Source: Pseudomonadota bacterium (GTDB lineage: Bacteria; Campylobacterota; Campylobacteria; Campylobacterales; Sulfurospirillaceae). From it: a stretch of 64,000 nucleotides of DNA. The stretch lies in contig JAGDMU010000001.1 in assembly GCA_017860615.1 (NCBI GenBank), positions 1 to 64,000 on the forward strand. The letters run 5' to 3'. Both the position numbers and the translations under genes were made by a program. Below are positions 56,632-64,000 of the stretch, in pieces; position 1 is the stretch's first letter; every line of letters starts with the position of its first letter. The notes beneath the pieces were generated by a model. The model did no database searches. It was given only the letters and a program-made list of their open reading frames with translations, and was not told the DNA's origin.

Positions 56632-58384
56632 AAACAGTGACGACTTACGCACTAAAATTATTGGCTTAGGGGAAAGCTCTGTTCGTAAAAGCTACTATCC
56701 TCAACTTCAAGATAGAATCATGGAACTTGAGCGTTTTCATGGTCTTTTGGATCGCTCTAGGGAGTTAATTTTTTTAGTCGATGCTCAGAGTTTACGCATT
56801 ATCGATAGTAATGCCATTGTCTGTTCAACCTTTGAAGCATCCAAAGAGAGTTTAATGGGAAGTGAGCTTGCGCAGTGGTTTTCTCCCACTTTCATGGATG
56901 CCTTGAATGCTTCGTCTCAGGAGCGTGAACATTGTTCTATCGTAGAGACGATCATTGAAAATTCAAGTGGCGCAGTTCCCATGGAGTTTGTACTGCAATA
57001 TGTCAACTTTAGTGCGCAAAATTATTATGTCATTTTGGGCAAAGATATATCTGAGCGCAAGAGGGCAGAGTCTAAGATTCATACTTTGGCTTTTTATGAC
57101 TCACTAACCCACCTTCCCAATCGCCAACTGCTTCATGATCGTATGGCAATGGCTCTGGCTAAAAGTCAACGGCATCACAAAGTAGGTGCGCTTTTGATGA
57201 TAGATCTTGACAATTTTAAAGCGTTAAATGACACGAAAGGGCATCACATTGGGGATGAGCTTTTGATTCAAGTGGCGAGTAGGCTTCAAAGCGTTCTGCG
57301 TGAAGGCGATACATTAGCACGTATGAGCGGTGATGAGTTCATCATTTTACTGGAAGGGCTTGATTTAGAAGAAGACAAAGCGGCATTGGAGGCTGAAAAG
57401 TTTGCTTTGCGCATCAAATACCTCCTAAACGAGCCATACAATCTTTTAGGCTATGAGCATACATGCTCTTCGAGTATTGGTATTGCGCTGTTTAACTCTA
57501 AACCAAAAAGTAAAGAGACGTTACTCAAGCAAGCAGATATAGCCATGTATCAAGCTAAAAAACTGGGGCGGAATCGTATCTGTTTTTATGACCCTGTGAT
57601 GCAAGAGAGTATTGAGCAAAAAACAACGATGGAGCATGAACTTAGAATTGCGCTCTTACACGAAGAGTTGGTACTTTTTTACCAGCCACAAGTCAACTTA
57701 AGGGGTAAAATCGTTGGTGTTGAAGCACTGGTTCGGTGGAATCATCCTCAAAAAGGGCTGGTGCCACCCAATGCGTTTATCCCGTTAGCGGAAGAGACGG
57801 GGCTGATTATTCCTGTTGGTAGTTGGGTGTTACACAAGGCATGTGACCAACTCAGCCTTTGGACAAAGATGTATCCAGATCGACATTTACATGTATCGAT
57901 TAATGTGAGTGTTAAACAGTTTCAAGAGGCCTCTTTTTGCGACACGGTTGCTGAGGTTATTACCAAGAGTAGGGTAGAGCCTGGGCGGATAAAATTGGAG
58001 TTAACCGAGAGTTTAATTGTCGAAAATATCCACGAAACGATTGTGAAGATAGAATCACTTCGTTCTCTTGGCATAGGCTTTTCATTAGACGATTTTGGTA
58101 CAGGGTACTCTTCGCTTTCCTACTTGAAGCGCTTACCGTTGGATGAACTCAAAATCGACCAATCCTTTGTTCGTGACATTGGCAATGACAACAATGATGC
58201 GATGATTGTTAAGACCATTATAGAGATGGCACGCAACTTTGATTTGGATGTCATTGCTGAAGGTGTTGAAGATCAAGAACAATTTAATTTTTTAGAAGAG
58301 AATGGTTGTACGTTGTTTCAAGGGTATTTCTTTGGAAAACCAATGCCCGCTAAAGAGATAGAACGCCTCTTCTTAGATAAGTAA
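56621..58384 (+). CDS. PAS-GGDEF-EAL cyclic-di-GMP protein
   Basis: A 587-residue cytoplasmic protein. A PAS domain (about 40-150) is followed by a GGDEF domain (about 160-325) with SGDEF at the active site (acceptable in active cyclases) and an EAL domain (about 345-580) with EALVRWNHP, LELTESLIV, SLDDFGTGYSS, KIDQSFVRD and AEGVE, all intact. It can probably hydrolyse, and perhaps also make, c-di-GMP. Translation is coupled to the ErcA-like gene, so an alcohol- or redox-linked signal is likely. Confidence 0.92.
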   Translation: MPYENSDDLRTKIIGLGESSVRKSYYPQLQDRIMELERFHGLLDRSRELIFLVDAQSLRIIDSNAIVCSTFEASKESLMGSELAQWFSPTFMDALNASSQEREHCSIVETIIENSSGAVPMEFVLQYVNFSAQNYYVILGKDISERKRAESKIHTLAFYDSLTHLPNRQLLHDRMAMALAKSQRHHKVGALLMIDLDNFKALNDTKGHHIGDELLIQVASRLQSVLREGDTLARMSGDEFIILLEGLDLEEDKAALEAEKFALRIKYLLNEPYNLLGYEHTCSSSIGIALFNSKPKSKETLLKQADIAMYQAKKLGRNRICFYDPVMQESIEQKTTMEHELRIALLHEELVLFYQPQVNLRGKIVGVEALVRWNHPQKGLVPPNAFIPLAEETGLIIPVGSWVLHKACDQLSLWTKMYPDRHLHVSINVSVKQFQEASFCDTVAEVITKSRVEPGRIKLELTESLIVENIHETIVKIESLRSLGIGFSLDDFGTGYSSLSYLKRLPLDELKIDQSFVRDIGNDNNDAMIVKTIIEMARNFDLDVIAEGVEDQEQFNFLEENGCTLFQGYFFGKPMPAKEIERLFLDK

Positions 58385-58387
58385 CGT

Positions 58388-58399
58388 TTTACATGTAAA
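58388..58399. repeat. Palindrome TTTACATGTAAA, copy 5
   Basis: Exact copy 3 bases after the PAS-GGDEF-EAL stop, in a 30-base convergent spacer. A one-mismatch copy lies at 58907-58918. Confidence 0.8.
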
Positions 58400-58414
58400 G
58401 ATTTATTGTGGAAG

Positions 58415-58855
58415 TTAGAGTATAAAAGGGATGATTTTTTTTGTTTGTTGCATGTAGGTTTTGTACTTGTTAGATTGTTCCATCCACAGCACTTCTTCTT
58501 TTTGAGCTTTCAAAAACAGCGTTACAACTAAAAGCGCGTAGATAAAAAGACTGAGCAACGTTGGTTTAGACACCACAACCCCAAACATCATAATAAGCAC
58601 TGAAAAGTACATAGGATGCCTGATGTATCGGTACGCTCCTGTAGTGATGAGCGAGGCGTTTTCTTTGATTTCGGGGGTGACGTTAAAGTTGCCTAGTTTG
58701 TTATGTCTCACCGTATAGAGTCCAAAGCCACAGCCTACGAGAAAAATGAGTAAAGCAAAGTTGCTTGGTGTCTGCAAACCATGTGTTATCAGTAAGATTG
58801 CGATGAGGATGAATTGTAACGATACTAAGATGTAAGAGTAGTTTTTGCTCTTCAT
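58415..58855 (-). CDS. Isoprenylcysteine carboxyl methyltransferase-like membrane protein
   Basis: A 146-residue membrane protein with about 4 helices. It has the ICMT/PEMT-type signature TGAYRYIRHPMYFSVLIMMFG and the C-terminal EEVLWMEQSNKYKTYMQQTKKIIPF. This family methylates lipids or small molecules with S-adenosylmethionine; the bacterial substrate is unknown. Confidence 0.85.
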   Translation of the reverse strand: MKSKNYSYILVSLQFILIAILLITHGLQTPSNFALLIFLVGCGFGLYTVRHNKLGNFNVTPEIKENASLITTGAYRYIRHPMYFSVLIMMFGVVVSKPTLLSLFIYALLVVTLFLKAQKEEVLWMEQSNKYKTYMQQTKKIIPFIL

Positions 58856-58906
58856 TTCAACTCTTTATATGAACATTGCAAAGCCCCAATTTTAAGGTGT
58901 TGAAGC

Positions 58907-58918
58907 TTTACATGTAAC
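58907..58918. repeat. Near copy of the palindrome (TTTACATGTAAC)
   Basis: One mismatch from TTTACATGTAAA, located between the DUF6172-like gene and the methyltransferase gene, about 50 bases before the latter's start. Confidence 0.65.
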
Positions 58919-58920
58919 GT

Positions 58921-59229
58921 TTATTTTGTCTCTTCTACCTTAGCAGGTGCAACAGGTTTTTTAGCAGGTTTGGCGATGATCTCAACATAACATTCGCTCC
59001 ATTTTTCACTGTGAGCTTTGTCGATTTCTGCGGTGAAGTCAGCGTGGTGGATGACGTGCGCTGTTTCGCTAGTTTGTCCGAATTTGCAGTCAAAGTCCCA
59101 GTAATGGAAGCCTTCAGGTGTTTTTTTGGCACGTTCACGTTTGAGGTATTTGCGGATTTCATGTTTGATGGACTCTACAAGTCGGTCACTGTTTTTGTTT
59201 TCTTCTTGAATAAGAAATATTTTTTTCAA
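58921..59229 (-). CDS. DUF6172-like conserved protein
   Basis: A 102-residue protein of unknown function. The conserved part is ESIKHEIRKYLKRERAK then FHYWDFDCKFG and CYVEIIAKP, as in DUF6172 proteins, which start with a short basic strand. I chose the TTG at 59229 because it gives that start (L/M-KKIFLIQ), has AAAAGG six bases ahead and does not run into the next gene. The longer ORF to 59334 overlaps the thioredoxin gene by 38 bases. The last 15 residues are Ala/Pro/Lys-rich. Confidence 0.8.
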   Translation of the reverse strand: MKKIFLIQEENKNSDRLVESIKHEIRKYLKRERAKKTPEGFHYWDFDCKFGQTSETAHVIHHADFTAEIDKAHSEKWSECYVEIIAKPAKKPVAPAKVEETK

Positions 59230-59296
59230 GGATTGCCTTTTAGGGTGTTTATTTTTGAGTTTCTTATTGTACTTAATTTCACCTTTGAATGCCTCT

Positions 59297-59689
59297 TTAT
59301 TTAAACTCTGCTTTGTACACATTTTCGAGTACACTCATAAACGATGCTGCATCCATATAGCCTGTATAGCCTTCGATGATGCTATGGCGCGTTGGGGAAA
59401 GAATGGCGTTTGCAGGAGTATATTTGGTACGCAAATCTGCTGGTAGGGCAGGATCATAAAGATCGATGGAGACAAAAACAAATTTTTGCTCTATCTGTTT
59501 TCGATAGGTTGTATTGCTAAATATTTCTCGCTCCATCTTCTTACAGTAAGGACAGTTTTCTGTCACAATGTTGACAAGAATGAGCTTTTTTTCTTTAATG
59601 GCTCTTGCACTCTCTTCTTCTAAAAAACTGGCGTGAAGCATCGTCATGCTCATAAAGACTATAAAAAGAAGTTTTAAAAGCGTGTGCAT
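59297..59689 (-). CDS. Periplasmic thioredoxin-fold protein (CPYC)
   Basis: A 130-residue secreted protein. The signal peptide ends near LHASF. The thioredoxin-like domain has ILVNIVTENCPYCKKMEREIF with active site CPYC and a later YTPANAILSP where the cis-Pro would lie (here P-A). It resembles SoxW and thioredoxin_7 proteins that reduce periplasmic disulfides. Partner unknown. Confidence 0.85.
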   Translation of the reverse strand: MHTLLKLLFIVFMSMTMLHASFLEEESARAIKEKKLILVNIVTENCPYCKKMEREIFSNTTYRKQIEQKFVFVSIDLYDPALPADLRTKYTPANAILSPTRHSIIEGYTGYMDAASFMSVLENVYKAEFK

Positions 59690-59769
59690 GATTTATCCTT
59701 CGTTGGAAAATTGAGTTTCATCAAAACTCTAACACACGCTTTATAAAATCCTATTGAACTATGTGAGGA

Positions 59770-61878
59770 TTAAAAAGAGTACCTCATAGACAACATAGCA
59801 TTTCTAGGTGCTCCATAGACCATCAAGTTTGTTCCGATTCCTTCATAATAGGTCTTATCAAAAAGGTTGTTGATGTTGAGTTGAAGCTCGGTATGTTTAT
59901 CGAGTTGATATTTTGCCATCAGATTTGCAAGGGTAAACGCCTCTTGTTCGATGTAGGTATTTCCACTGCCTGTATAAAATTTGCTGTAATAATTGACTCC
60001 ACCGCCAAGGCTTAGTGCATTGGTGATTTTGTATTTGGTAAAGGCTGACATGGTTGTTCTGGATGCTTTTGTGTTAAATGTATCACCTTTTGCATCTTCG
60101 GCTGAAAAATTTGCCAACCCAAAAATAAGGCTCCAATTCTCTGTCAAATCGCCCGATGCTCCCACTTCAAAACCTTTACTTGTAACACCTTTCGCGGCTT
60201 CATAGACGTATTCGCCACTTGGCAAGGTGACACCATTGACCAATTTGGCGACATTGTCTTGGACAATTTTAAAGAGCGTAAATGAGGTATTGAGCTTTCC
60301 TCCAAAATACTCCCCTTTGATGCCCGTTTCATAGTTTTTTCCCACAATTGGGTCTAAGTAGTCACCATTAATATCTTTCACACTTTGAGGTCTAAAGATG
60401 TCGGTATAGCTGATATAGACTGAGTGGTAGCTATCGAGATTATACACAAGCCCTGCATAAGGTGTTAATTCGTTTCTAAACGTTCTCTCTGGCACTGTGG
60501 GGTCATCTTTGTGGTATTTCCAGTCAGAGACCCTAAGCCCTGAGATAAGCTTGAGGTTTTCACTGAGTGAGAAACGCCCTGCTAGGTAGGTTCCTAACTG
60601 CTTTGTATCTTCATCGGGCCTGTTAGTATACGCTACTGAGTCAAGCGTATTGGGAATGGTGAAGGTATAGAAATTAACAGCAGGCCATGGTAATACTTGT
60701 TTATCTTTCAGCTCTTTGGTTCGGTCATTGTACGAAAGACCTGTGATGATCTCTTGCGAAAGGTTGTTAAGCGTAAATGGAAAATTTAGGTATGAGTCAA
60801 AATTGATTTCATCATAAATAATTTTAGCGGCATAATTATTGTATGAAAGTCCTGTACCTGTTGTTTTATTGATGCTATTGCCACGAATTTGCACAGTATT
60901 GGAATCTTGGTTTGTGCGTATAAAAGAAGAAGAGAGATTTAAAGAAATGTCATTATAAAGGTACTGTTTGAGGTTCGCAAATACCTCTTTTGTTTCTAGG
61001 TTAATGTGTGTCCACTCAGGGGTAAGTGACGTGGAACGTGAGAAATTGGTGTGGGTGCCATCGGAGTAAAATGCGGGTAAGCCCCAACTCCAAGCACCAT
61101 GATTTTTCAAGTCTTGGTAGGTTGCGCCAATGGAGAGTGTTGTGAGATCACCCAAATCAGCATCAACAATGCCATAAAACAATTTATTGTTTTTATCGTA
61201 ATTGTCATAAAACGCTTTAGAATCTTCATTTTTGACAATAAAACGGCTTCTGATATGTTTATCTTCCGTAACAGGTGTTGAAATGTCAAGTGCTTGCGAG
61301 TAGGAGTCCCATGAACCTGCATTTAGCGCTATAGAGCCTTCCATCTCTTTACTGTTGGCATGTTTACGAATAAAATTCATTGCTAAAGAAGGTTCACCTT
61401 GACCTGTTGTAAGACCATTGGCTCCTTTGACGATTTCGATGTGATCGTAGATGATAGGGTCAAAATTATTGTGATTGACAGTTGAATATGTTGGAACACC
61501 ATCAATTTTAAAATAGGTCAAATCAAAACCTCGTACAGATGAGACAAGATTGTCGCCTCTGTTGTTGATCGTTAAACCTGCAATATTGGCTAAAACATCA
61601 TGAAATGAATTGATTTGTTTATCTTCTATCTCTTGGGACGTAATGACACTAATACTCTGAGGCGTCTCTTTAATGGATAAATCTAATTTTGTTGAGGTAT
61701 TCATAGAGCCGATGGTATAAGAATCCACTTCTTCAGTTACTCCTGTTGATGTTGACTTTTTTTGCGCTGTTACTTCAATAGGTTCTAATGATATGACCTC
61801 ATTGGAGATAAGTTGAGTGGAAAGTACTATGATAGCTACGATAGAGAGAGGGATACTTTTACTGCAATTTATAGGCAT
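59770..61878 (-). CDS. TonB-dependent siderophore receptor
   Basis: A 702-residue outer-membrane receptor. After a signal peptide (to about residue 26) comes the TonB box-like region SLEPIEVTAQ, the plug (about 50-170, with PQSISVITSQEIED and NRGDNLVSSVRGFD) and a 22-strand barrel ending MLSMRYSF with terminal Phe. The plug details match the FhuE/FecA-type siderophore group, so it likely imports a ferric siderophore. The ligand is unknown. No siderophore operon is nearby. An AT-rich palindrome lies just upstream. Confidence 0.93.
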   Translation of the reverse strand: MPINCSKSIPLSIVAIIVLSTQLISNEVISLEPIEVTAQKKSTSTGVTEEVDSYTIGSMNTSTKLDLSIKETPQSISVITSQEIEDKQINSFHDVLANIAGLTINNRGDNLVSSVRGFDLTYFKIDGVPTYSTVNHNNFDPIIYDHIEIVKGANGLTTGQGEPSLAMNFIRKHANSKEMEGSIALNAGSWDSYSQALDISTPVTEDKHIRSRFIVKNEDSKAFYDNYDKNNKLFYGIVDADLGDLTTLSIGATYQDLKNHGAWSWGLPAFYSDGTHTNFSRSTSLTPEWTHINLETKEVFANLKQYLYNDISLNLSSSFIRTNQDSNTVQIRGNSINKTTGTGLSYNNYAAKIIYDEINFDSYLNFPFTLNNLSQEIITGLSYNDRTKELKDKQVLPWPAVNFYTFTIPNTLDSVAYTNRPDEDTKQLGTYLAGRFSLSENLKLISGLRVSDWKYHKDDPTVPERTFRNELTPYAGLVYNLDSYHSVYISYTDIFRPQSVKDINGDYLDPIVGKNYETGIKGEYFGGKLNTSFTLFKIVQDNVAKLVNGVTLPSGEYVYEAAKGVTSKGFEVGASGDLTENWSLIFGLANFSAEDAKGDTFNTKASRTTMSAFTKYKITNALSLGGGVNYYSKFYTGSGNTYIEQEAFTLANLMAKYQLDKHTELQLNINNLFDKTYYEGIGTNLMVYGAPRNAMLSMRYSF

Positions 61879-61902
61879 ATATACTCCTTAAATAAAATTA
61901 AT

Positions 61903-61925
61903 AAATATAAATTAAATTTATATTT
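61903..61925 (-). promoter_or_regulatory. AT palindrome upstream of the siderophore receptor
   Basis: AAATATAAATT and AATTTATATTT are perfect 11-base complements around a single A, starting 25 bases before the receptor start codon. Position and symmetry suit a repressor site; Fur is the obvious candidate, but the match to a Fur box is loose. Confidence 0.5.
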
Positions 61926-62027
61926 TAAAAGCATGGATTTTTGCCAAAAAGAATTAATTTAGTGTTAAATAAGTGCCTATCTAAGATAATCGTAAACATG
62001 AAAAGAAGCATTAAAGAGAGAGTTTTA

Positions 62028-62033
62028 TATAAT
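62028..62033 (+). promoter_or_regulatory. Probable -10 box of the thioesterase gene
   Basis: TATAAT 28 bases before the TTG at 62061. It makes an upstream start codon for this gene unlikely. Confidence 0.5.
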
Positions 62034-62060
62034 CTATGGATATCAAGAGGGAGTTGCATT

Positions 62061-62435
62061 TTGAAAACGAGAGTTTACTATGATGATACCGATGCGGGCG
62101 GTGTGGTTTACCATGCCAATTACCTCAAATTTTGTGAGAGAGCGAGAAGCGATCTTTTTTACGAGAATGGTAGAAGTCCTGCCGTAAATGGCGGTCATTT
62201 TGTGGTGCGCCACCTTGAAGCAGATTTTATAAAGTCAGCAAAGCTAGGCGATTTGATAGAGGTCAAAAGCGAGATGATAGAACTCAAAAATGCTTCGCTT
62301 ATTTTAAAACAAGAAGTTTGGAGAGAGGATGTAAAACTCTTTGCGATGACTTCCACTCTTGCGTATGTTAAAGAGGGAAAGCCATGCAAAATAGATGAAG
62401 AGACCAAAGCCTTTTTTAGGCAATGCCTTATTTAA
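62061..62435 (+). CDS. Acyl-CoA thioesterase, YbgC family
   Basis: A 125-residue hot-dog-fold thioesterase. The catalytic Asp lies in YYDDTDAGGVVYHANYLKFCERAR. YbgC proteins hydrolyse acyl-CoA or acyl-ACP and in some bacteria are linked to the Tol-Pal system. I chose the TTG at 62061: AGAGGGAG precedes it, TATAAT is 28 bases ahead and family members start right before TRVYY. The longer ORF to 61941 has no ribosome site. It overlaps the next gene's end by 4 bases. Confidence 0.88.
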   Translation: MKTRVYYDDTDAGGVVYHANYLKFCERARSDLFYENGRSPAVNGGHFVVRHLEADFIKSAKLGDLIEVKSEMIELKNASLILKQEVWREDVKLFAMTSTLAYVKEGKPCKIDEETKAFFRQCLI

Positions 62436-63733
62436 TTTCCGCGAATAAACTCGCCGCGACCAGGTTGATATAACGAGGTGTTGTAGACTACTTGGTTGCC
62501 AGAGATGTTCTCTTTAAACGCCCGTGTGATTTTGCCATCAAAGAACTGCTGACACAAATAATCCGCCCCAATCGACGTGGAGTAATTCACCCAGTCATAG
62601 ACAATGTCATGTCCAAACATCGTATTGATCTCTTCGAGTGCTGGAGGTGCTTTTTGGATAGAGTTTGCGATGTACATTTTGTCACGATCTTCATACTGTG
62701 TGAGTGTTAAAAGTAGAGGATTGTAATTGACTTGTGTTGAAAGTAGGGTGTAGGGACGAATATCATTGGCGCGAAGTTGTGAAGCAATTAAACTGGCTGT
62801 AACAAGCTGCGTGTTGAGGTACAGTGAAGCGTTGTTGAGTGAGCTGTTGCCTTTAAACATCTGTTTGAAGTTTGCTTTTGGACTCTCAACACGTTTTTCA
62901 TAAAAGACACGGTTGCTGTTCTTTTTTACATACCCATTGAGTTGATAGCTGAGGCTGCTACCATCTTCAAAGGTTCCTACACGCTCATTGGCTTTTTCTG
63001 CAAGCATCGCGATTTGTTGGTCATAGTCGATGCCACCAAAGATGATGTTTGAGCCAGCACTTCGTACGTTGGAGCGGTGCAGTGTTGGAATGAATACCAG
63101 TGTATCTGACACACGGCTTGCAATAATATTGGCGCCATCGGCTGTTACAGGCGCTATGATGTAGTGGTAGCCTCCTGCTTGAATGTCGGAGAGTGCTTTG
63201 GCAATCGACTCTTCTCTCTCATCGCCCGAATTAAAGACGTTAAGATCAAAATAGTAGTTTTTATACAAAAGATACGAAATAACCGAGTTGACAGAGGTAA
63301 TGGCGTATTTTTTGATGGTTTTTTGAGGTACTAAAACAGCGATTTTAATCATGGTACTGTCGTCATTAAGTGGACGAGGCATGGGTGACGCGATGACAGG
63401 CTCAAGAGGTTGATCGGGTGTTTTTTCAACCGTTGTGCTAGGTGTTGGTGTTGCCATTGCCAAGGTTGTTGAGCTAATAGCTGTATTGTCAATAATCACA
63501 GGAGAAGAAGATGGCAGCGTCTCTGTTTGCGTTGTTGACGTACTTGGGGTTGGAGCTGATTTTACTTTTTCAGACCCAGGATATGTTGCAGTACTTTTTT
63601 GATTGATTGTTGCACCTTTTTTAGCGCTTGATGAAAGATTATAGGTACTTTGTTTGTAGGGCTCGGGGGTTGTTGCGGTCGTGCATCCTGTAAAAATGAA
63701 TAAACTGATGGCTAGGGGCAACCAAAATTTCAT
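62432..63733 (-). CDS. Periplasmic-binding-fold lipoprotein, LpoA-like
   Basis: A 433-residue lipoprotein. Lipobox IFTGC is followed by a long Thr/Ser/Pro-rich linker to about residue 120. The C-terminal part (about 128-433) has a type I periplasmic-binding fold: MIKIAVLVPQKTIKKYA, HYIIAPVTADGANIIAS, TLVFIPTLHRSNVRSAGSNI is a strand-loop run, and later repeats. This matches penicillin-binding-protein activators such as LpoA, though the assignment is by fold only. It overlaps the UDG gene by 4 bases. Confidence 0.75.
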   Translation of the reverse strand: MKFWLPLAISLFIFTGCTTATTPEPYKQSTYNLSSSAKKGATINQKSTATYPGSEKVKSAPTPSTSTTQTETLPSSSPVIIDNTAISSTTLAMATPTPSTTVEKTPDQPLEPVIASPMPRPLNDDSTMIKIAVLVPQKTIKKYAITSVNSVISYLLYKNYYFDLNVFNSGDEREESIAKALSDIQAGGYHYIIAPVTADGANIIASRVSDTLVFIPTLHRSNVRSAGSNIIFGGIDYDQQIAMLAEKANERVGTFEDGSSLSYQLNGYVKKNSNRVFYEKRVESPKANFKQMFKGNSSLNNASLYLNTQLVTASLIASQLRANDIRPYTLLSTQVNYNPLLLTLTQYEDRDKMYIANSIQKAPPALEEINTMFGHDIVYDWVNYSTSIGADYLCQQFFDGKITRAFKENISGNQVVYNTSLYQPGRGEFIRGN

Positions 63734-64000
63734 AACATGCTCCTTACTTTTAGCATATCTGCAAAAACCTCTTTTTTGCTACTGGGGTTTCGCAGTAAAA
63801 AACTGGGGTGGAACGTTGGGATCAATTTGGCTTCGCCAAAGTTGAGAACCGTGCCACGTATTTTATCGATAGGTGTATCATACTCTCCTGTGAGATGATG
63901 AAAACTGGTTGATCCAAGGGCAACGATGATTTGCGGTCGAATGGTTTGGATCTGCTGCATGATATACGGCTTACAACAGGCAACTTCTTCAGGCGTTGGA
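63730..64000 (-). CDS. Uracil-DNA glycosylase family 4, partial
   Basis: The 3' end of a gene that continues past the window edge; the reading frame stays open to base 64000. Visible residues include the iron-sulfur cysteine pair context VACCKPYIMQQI, IIVALGSTSFHHLTG and the DNA-binding loop LIPTFHPSFLLRNPSSKKEV, all typical of family 4 (or 5) uracil-DNA glycosylases. The ATG at 63960 is internal, not the start. Removes uracil from DNA. Confidence 0.85.
   Translation of the reverse strand, partial: PTPEEVACCKPYIMQQIQTIRPQIIVALGSTSFHHLTGEYDTPIDKIRGTVLNFGEAKLIPTFHPSFLLRNPSSKKEVFADMLKVRSML

Overview
The window looks like chromosomal DNA from a free-living member of the Campylobacterota, most like Sulfurospirillum. 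I infer this from an AT-rich genome (roughly 40% GC by eye), short intergenic gaps, many overlapping genes, protein sequences that read as epsilonproteobacterial, and two gene orders I recall from Campylobacter and Helicobacter: bamD-lon next to rpsF-ssb-rpsR, and ilvC-minD-minE-dprA-ruvX. No phage, insertion sequence, CRISPR array or rRNA was seen. The species call is inference.

Bases 1-30,340 are mostly housekeeping: outer-membrane assembly (bamD), Lon, the rpsF-ssb-rpsR operon, holA-rnr-HDOD, ilvC, minDE, a divergent polysaccharide deacetylase, dprA, a TauE-type exporter, serine dehydratase, ruvX, a TRIC-type channel, argD, a MidA-type methyltransferase, a ThiS-like sulfur carrier with an extra C-terminal alanine, acpS, fliL, radA, ftsY, a TlpA-like lipoprotein, RNase Y, an MsbA-type ABC exporter, a SYLF lipoprotein-like protein, DedA, a CI/S24-type regulator, a bile-acid/sodium symporter-family protein and a cyclophilin. 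The 5-formyltetrahydrofolate cyclo-ligase gene just before rny is broken by an internal deletion.

Bases 30,486-40,979 form a dense signalling island: a FIST sensor, two histidine kinases with nearly the same catalytic core but different sensor halves, a REC-GGDEF-EAL protein, a REC-PAS protein and a WD40-like protein of unknown role on the minus strand, with one OmpR-type regulator on the plus strand inside it. It probably links an extracellular (Cache) and a cytoplasmic (FIST/GAF-like) signal to cyclic-di-GMP turnover and transcription.

Bases 41,051-46,871 hold YbaK, two divergent paralogous small membrane proteins, a small membrane protein, tRNA-fMet and tRNA-Gln, ribBA, a Kef-type antiporter and a META-domain lipoprotein. 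Bases 46,868-53,097 are a tight seven-gene minus-strand operon: MacB/LolC-type permease, LolD-type ATPase, a heme-copper-oxidase-like subunit I with an altered active site, a polytopic membrane protein, YceI, a metallophosphoesterase and a histidine kinase with no ATPase domain.

Bases 53,236-64,000 are more accessory: a DnaQ-type exonuclease with a duplicated C-terminal module, a very AT-rich orphan gene with a HEPN-like motif, an ErcA-like iron alcohol dehydrogenase translationally coupled to a PAS-GGDEF-EAL protein, a small methyltransferase, a DUF6172-like protein, a periplasmic thioredoxin, a TonB siderophore receptor with an AT-rich palindromic operator, YbgC, a periplasmic-binding-fold lipoprotein and the end of a uracil-DNA glycosylase. 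A 12-base palindrome, TTTACATGTAAA, recurs through the window (five exact copies, several near copies) far more often than chance allows.
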